Position numbers and translations under genes: made by a program. Source: Smittium culicis (lineage: Eukaryota > Kickxellomycota > Harpellomycetes > Harpellales > Legeriomycetaceae). From it: a stretch of 26,732 nt of DNA. The notes under the pieces were generated by a model. The model was not told the DNA's origin. It ran no database searches and worked only from the letters and a program-made list of their open reading frames with translations. The stretch lies in NCBI GenBank assembly GCA_001970855.1, contig LSSN01001922.1, positions 1-26,732 of the forward strand, read 5' to 3'. Position 1 is the first letter of the stretch. Each line of letters opens with the position of its first letter. Below are positions 20,641 to 26,732 of the stretch, in pieces.

Positions 20641-23600
20641 TTAATTTAATTTTAATAACATCAAAAACTCGGATTATTTAACAAATCAAGTTCAATCTAT
20701 TGAATCATTATCTCGGTAAAAATAGTCTCGAATTTTTCTATTCTCTTAATCTCATCTAACTAGAAATAATACACTTTTCAATAGTCTAAAATATTTTACA
20801 TTTTAAAAAATCCAAATTATTACTGCTACTCTTGAATAAAAATTTTATTTTCTATCAGTATTACGTCTATAAAAAAAAATTTTTTTATTTCATCCTTTTA
20901 AAATTTATAGAAAAATGTCAAGTACTACTATACTAATTTGACAATTATTTCAGCTATAAATAATAATTTTCATAAAATACCCTATTTCATCGAAAGTATA
21001 TCTAATCTTTTTCTATATTTATGTATGAATTAAAAAAAATCACAATTTTTTTTGTAGTATAAAAGATTTAAATCCATCATTTTTTCTCTAAAATTTATTA
21101 GCTTAAAAAATTTTAAATAACTAATTTTATTCTTTAGTTTACATTTATCGCATAATATATATATATTTGTATTATAATATATTTTAATTTATTTTATGAG
21201 AGCTGTTTTTTTTTCTATTTAAATATAGTGATAAAAATAATGAATTTTAAAATTAAATTAGCAATTTATGAATATTGAATAAGTATTTAATTATTTCAAT
21301 TCAATCAGTGGTTTTAATTATAAAAATCATTATTTTTTTATATATTACCTTAATTTTAGAATTTCAATAAAAAAGGAAAATCTTGTGATATAAAAAATTA
21401 CAGTCAAAAAATTTTTTTACTATAATTACCTTCTAACACAAATCATACCCTAAAATACTATAAATTTCAAATTAAAAAATTTTTATAGAAAAAAATCGAA
21501 TAACAGAATTCTAGAAAACACTGGTGATGTATTAAATTAGAAAATATCTGATAAAAATAAAAAATGTAATTACATATAGCTATGGGCCCTGAAATTTATG
21601 TTAAAAGAATGTTATTTAGGCCATTGTTTTAAATAAAGGCAGCGAATAAAATTATTTTTAATTTTCAAAATAAAAATCCAAAAATTTATTGTCTTACATC
21701 TGTTTGTAAAACGACCAGCTTTATAATAGGAGAGAATTTTTATATCTAAGCTTTAATTTATAGTTAAAAAAGTTTTTTAACTTTCATGACTCAATTAAAT
21801 CACCAAATATATCTATAATCGACTATAAAATATATATATATCATATATAAAAGATGCTTTTAGACTTTTCAAAAGTTGTGCGTGGTTAAAATTTAATGTA
21901 AAGATATCCCATATTGAATTTTATCTCGTATTTGTTAAATTTGGATAATACTTAAATATCACGTAAATAATATTTATATTTAATTCATATTGGCGATTTT
22001 TTGACAAAATTTTTCATTTAAATAAAAATTTAAAAAAATTCGCTAAAAACATGATAAATACGGTATATATATATATATATATACATCAAATTAATATCAA
22101 ATTCAAACAATTTTTAATGACTTTTCTTTGTATATTATCTATAAATATAGAAATATCAATATAAAGTTTTTGATATGATTATATGAACAGCACTAGCTGC
22201 ACACTTCAATAGATATATTGAAAAAAATTTTAAATTTTTAAATCATTATTTTTTTTATTATTGAAAGTAAATCTAGATAATTAATGAAAAATTTTTGAAA
22301 ATAAAGAGAAATCATGTTCTAATAAATTCAAATATTGGATAATAATAAATATATTGATTATTACGATACTTATATAATTCTTACTTTGAACTATTTATCA
22401 TTTTTTAATCATATCATTTTTATTTTATTTATTGGATACAAATAAAAGATTTTTTATTGGGTTAAATAATTAGTATGCTAATTTATTATATAATTGCTTT
22501 GAATTTCATTATTTCGGTTTTATTAAAGTAAAATCGATTATATTGTGATATTCAATCAACAATATATAAATATATATAGCTCAGCTAGAATTGTATATAT
22601 TGGTCATAGTAATTTTTGTCATTGAAAAAATATAAAATACTCAGATTTTGTTAAGAGCTGGAATAAATATATAACTTTTGGAAATTTTTTAGATTCGTTG
22701 TATAAAAATGGCTTTTGATCTTATAAAACTCAAATCTCTTAAATGATATTGGAAATTTTAATCTGTAGTTTTATATTAAAAATTTAAAAGATATTGTATT
22801 TTTAATATATATTTGACATATCTAGCCGATAAATTAGATAATAAATAGACCACTTTTAATTTTATTCTTTAAAAACTGGTAAACTTAAATTCAAATTTAT
22901 AAATAACAATGAAATTTTATATAAAAATTATTTTATAGAGTTATACTATATTTTTAACGCGGCGGAAGTTTTTATATTATAAAAATAAAAATCAATAAAT
23001 ACAAAAAATAATAGAAAATAATGAAACTTTGTTAATAATTTATAATATCGCTAGATTTTGAATTAAAAATAAATAAACTATTATTGAAATTATTATTAAT
23101 TAATTTTAATATAAAAAATTTTGGAATATATTAGAACAATATTTAAAATCGAAATATTTGAGCTAAAATATCAATAAATAAATGCAATATTTAAAGGATA
23201 AAAATATATACGAGATAAAAAAATTAATTTAACTTTTATCGTGTCTACGGGATATAATTTTCTAAAATTTATTTTATAAATGTCTTAATATTCAATTATA
23301 TGATCATAAAACTTTATAATGATATACGTGATCAACTATTATTCTAATTTTGAGATTAACTATTGAAATATTACTTGCAAATTAATTCTATATTTCAAAA
23401 GATTTAAAAAAAATAAAATTTAAATAACTTTTATCTATATAAAAATTATCAAAGTTTGATTCAATATTTAGAGCTTCTAAATATAGTATACCATTATCTC
23501 ATATTAAGACTGAAATTTTATTATGACACTTTATATCTAAGACGATCCTAATCTAATCATTTATAATTTATCAAAAAAAAAAACTTTTAATTTTGAGGAA

Positions 23601-25853
23601 ATTTTTGTCGGTAAATGTGTAAGGATTAATACAAAATAATGCTATCTAAAACCCCATATATGAGGATTGATCATATTCTTCCAAAATATATTTTCATATT
23701 TAATGAAAATTTATCATTGATATTTAACAAAAATTTTAAGCTCTCGAATTAATATATTAGTCTACATTGGTAATATGGATAAGTATATGTAAAAAAATTT
23801 CTGATCCCAATATTGGAAAAAACCATCCTAACATCTAACCATGGAGAGATCAATATGATTCTCAGTGAATTAATAATTTAAGATGGTGTTAGAATCTAAT
23901 AAATTATATGATTATATTATCACCAAAAATTATACGCAATTCCTTCAAGTTATTATTCAATTGCCATAAGAGATATTTAATTTTTTTTTTTATTCAAAAT
24001 TTAAAAGCTAATCTCTCCTTCTGTTATTCAATTTTGCTAATAGAAAAATTTTTTTCTTTGAATAAATCGATTAATCTTATATATTATTATTCAAAACAAC
24101 ATGTTTGGAAAAAGATATTAAAAAAATTAACTATAAAAAATCAAAAAATATATTTAAATAAAAGGCAATCCCTATTGATTATAACTTCAAGGTCACATTA
24201 TACATTCCATATATAATTGAAATTTATATATAACCAAGTATATTCATAAAAAAATAATAATTAATACTGCCAAATTTTTTTTACGCTGAATATGTATTTT
24301 TAATTATTGTATTAAATAAAATCCAATAAGATATAAATAATATATATTGTGTATAATTAATATAGCAATATTAATTATATCATCGCAGAACTTTTTTCGA
24401 TTTCTGATAACTATTATAAATTACACAGAAAATAAAAAATAGCAAATCGATTCTTGCAGTTTATTTCCGTGTTGTAATATTTGGAACAAATAAATATTAT
24501 TATAAATTTCACCTAAATACTTTTTTTTAATTTCATAATATTATTATACTATAAAGCGATAAAAATTGTATTTTACATTCATACAATAATTTATAGTCAT
24601 CTTTCATCGACTAAATTATTATATAAATGCGATAAAAAAATTAGGTATCAATTTAAACTTATTAAAATTGATTTTATTTTCACTAAAAAATATTAATTAA
24701 AGTATATCTATTATATTATTTACCATAATTAATTTATTTTGAGTTTGAAATTTATAAAAAAGCTTGTATTAAATAGTAGCAAAATATAAAAATAAACCCA
24801 TTGATGAACTGAGATAATAGATATTATACGAGAAAAATAATCACTATTTGATTTTTAATTTAGAAAATTTTTTTAAAATACCTAGGCTCTGATTATCTAT
24901 ATCGTTTTTTTTGTGTTTAATGATCGTCCTATTAAATTAAATGATTTATAAATATTATCCATAATCAATATGCTATTCCACCTACTATTTTTGGCATTAT
25001 TCTACCAGATGTTATGATAATATATATATAATAGTAATAGAGTTTTATATACCATAGATAATTGTTTTCAAAAGTTTTCATCAATATAATCGATGTCTAA
25101 ATTATTCGAATAATTTTATAAATATTCAAGTACTAAATAAATTCAAACATTTAAAAATTAATTTATCTAAATATATAAGATCTGTAGTATTTTTTTTCAG
25201 GGATAGTTTCAGTTTTATATAATGAATATGTGATTATCCATGAGATAGCTTTATTCTTTGTTTTTTTTTTTGATATTTGAAAATTCAATATTATCACTAA
25301 AATATCTAAAAGTTTTCAATTTTTTAAGTATTTATCACGATAATTAAAAATAAAATTACAAAATAATTAGATAAAATCTCATATTGTATTAATAACGCTG
25401 ATAAAAAACTTTAAATTAAATTATTTCTTTATAATGGAAGTTTAATCGTATTTTATTAATTAATTACTTTATTCTAAGTCTCTATAAAGTTTATTACCTA
25501 AATATTTTACAGAAACTAAATTAATATACTCAAAATTTTTTATACTAGGATAAACTAAATAACTTGAGAAATAATATTTTTAATCAGTTATATGAAAAAA
25601 ATTTGGAATATAAGATCTTATATCGGAATAAAAGATATTAATATATAAAATTAATCTTGTAAAAAATTCTTTTTTTGGTTAGTAATATTAATAGAAATAA
25701 TAATAATAATAAGTCTCAACTTTGTATTCTCTGCAAATAGCGTTTTTTTTTTATTATAAAGATTTATTTCAACAAATATAAAAATATTTAAAACTAATTT
25801 TAAAATTTATAAAAATGTTAAAAAAAAGTAAAAAATTTTTATCAAAAAAGTTT
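20641..25853. other. Extremely AT-rich gene desert
   Basis: More than 5 kb of sequence with very few G or C, long A and T runs and no credible gene. The longest open frame (23908-24216, plus) encodes almost only Ile, Leu, Lys, Phe, Asn, Ser and Tyr and is best explained by composition. A slightly richer patch occurs at about 23610-23900. The desert ends sharply at about 25850, where the GC-richer LINE fragment begins. It may be heterochromatin, a mutated repeat relic or a centromere-like region; the sequence does not decide. Confidence 0.6.
22064..22083. repeat. (TA)10 dinucleotide run
   Basis: Ten perfect TA units within the AT desert; a simple-sequence repeat with no evident role. Confidence 0.9.
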
Positions 25854-26732
25854 TCACCCGGCTCCCCTCCACCGCTCTAGCAGCTCAATACCCACCGGTA
25901 ATTGGTTCAAGGAGGCTGGTAAATCACTTATACTTTCTAGTATAAGCGATCTGGCAACACGAATGCCGCCCAAAAATTTGGCTGTTTCCAGCTCATAAAT
26001 TTGATCGGCGGCGCCAGCGCGGAGCTGGCTTAAAGATTTTTTAGACTACGCCCCAAGGAGTTTTCCGACTAGCCCCAACCGGACTTCGTTGGAATTTGAA
26101 AACATAAAATTTTTATTAATGCCGATCGAAGCTGGTATGAACCGGCCGATCGTTTTATTCCGTACTCTGTGCCACATAGCGCAGTCTAATAGTATGTGAT
26201 CTGCTGTCTCAGGCGTTCTGAGTTTGCAGCAGGGACAAAATATTTTATATTTTTCGTTGATGATTTTGGTGTTGGATAGGCGCTGGGCAGTCCAATAGCT
26301 TCCCATTCGCAATTTTCCGATGTCCTGGAGGCCCAGCCTCAGTGTGGGGTACATTACTTGCAGGCCAATCCAACTGCCTTTGGATTTTATTTTCCCGCTA
26401 ATAGCCCAGTATTGGATTTTTGATCGGTTATTTTTGATTTTTCTGTTGACCAGTGAAATCACAGTCTGGCCAGCAGCGTCTGTCTGACAGTATCTTTTTA
26501 TCCATCTTGAGCTGCCAGTTACCCACGCTGATTTTTGAGCCTTGATATGCTGCTTGATGAGATCAGAAATCCACGTTTTGAATGCCGGTCACTTGATATA
26601 TGCTCGCTCACGGGTGGAGCTGGTGAATAGGAACACTGAGGTTATTCCCAGTTCCTCGCGGATCCGTTCCATGGCCGTGATTTTTCCGGCCTTGGCAACC
26701 AGTCGCGTTTCCCGGTCAATCACAGCCTGTAT
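25854..26732 (-). pseudogene. 3' end of a LINE-type retrotransposon ORF2 (reverse transcriptase C-terminus), broken by two stops
   Basis: Read on the minus strand from the right edge, one frame runs 47 codons, a TGA (26591-26589), 180 codons, a TAG (26048-26046), 63 codons and a final TGA (25856-25854). All three pieces look like protein, so the two internal stops are lesions in what was one reading frame, not its normal end. The middle piece carries the zinc-binding motif found at the C-terminus of many non-LTR reverse transcriptases: C-x2-C-x9-H-x4-C at 26237-26181 (FCPCCKLRTPETADH..C). The last piece (from LSQLRAGAADQ to LERWRGAG) is still well preserved. The catalytic reverse transcriptase region lies outside the window. 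The DNA is much richer in G and C than the desert beside it, and composition changes abruptly just after the final stop, near 25850, which is probably the element's 3' terminus. No clean poly(A) tail is seen. Confidence 0.8.

Noticed and set aside
23908..24216. 102-codon plus-strand frame in the AT desert
   Set aside because: Almost entirely residues with AT-rich codons, low complexity and no motif; expected by chance in such DNA.
25922..25952. CTTATACTTTCTAGTATAAG palindrome near the LINE end
   Set aside because: It falls in the preserved ORF2 reading frame and is most simply coding sequence; a role as a 3' hairpin cannot be supported here.

Overview
The window looks like nuclear DNA of an AT-rich fungus, probably an early-diverging lineage; a Harpellales/Smittium-like genome is my best guess and is inference only. 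Three protein-coding genes are cut by many short introns (59-213 nt, almost all GT..AG). Intergenic DNA is very AT-rich, and LINE-type retroelement pieces of clearly higher GC sit at both edges. No rRNA, tRNA, CRISPR array or bacterial-type operon was seen.

Layout, left to right. (1) 1-684, minus: a partial, GC-richer open frame running off the left edge, probably the first protein of a LINE-like element, with a T-tract-rich leader to its right. (2) 1438-2265, minus: a sigma-type glutathione S-transferase with an unusual Gln-rich N-terminal extension; two minisatellites lie upstream of it. (3) 2791-3589: a GC-richer segment with GGGG/CCCC ends flanked by AATGT, possibly a decayed mobile element. 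(4) 3595-7873: gene-poor AT-rich DNA. (5) 7874-10907, plus: an eight-exon VPS9 (Rab5-type GEF with CUE domain), 844 residues, including one probable GC-AG intron. (6) 10908-12984: AT-rich spacer with a few weak exon-like scraps. (7) 12985-16977, plus: a seven-exon gene for a protein of about 1068 residues that I do not recognise. It has an N-terminal coiled coil, a disordered middle carrying six 16-residue repeats built on S-[IV]-x-T-Q (similar to dynein light chain LC8 'QT' motifs), and a C-terminal helical domain. (8) 17279-19690, minus: VMA1, V-ATPase catalytic subunit A, 619 residues in seven exons, the first contributing only the ATG. (9) 19691-25853: a gene desert, extremely AT-rich from about 20640. 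(10) 25854-26732, minus: the 3' end of a LINE reverse-transcriptase ORF with an intact zinc-binding motif but two in-frame stops.

Functionally, VPS9 (endosomal Rab5 activation, ubiquitin binding) and VMA1 (vacuolar/endosomal acidification) both serve the endolysosomal system, but nothing suggests co-regulation; they lie on opposite strands with an unrelated gene between them. The most interesting item is the exactly phased 16-residue QT-motif ladder in the unrecognised coiled-coil protein. I see no clear evidence of a wholly new multi-gene system.
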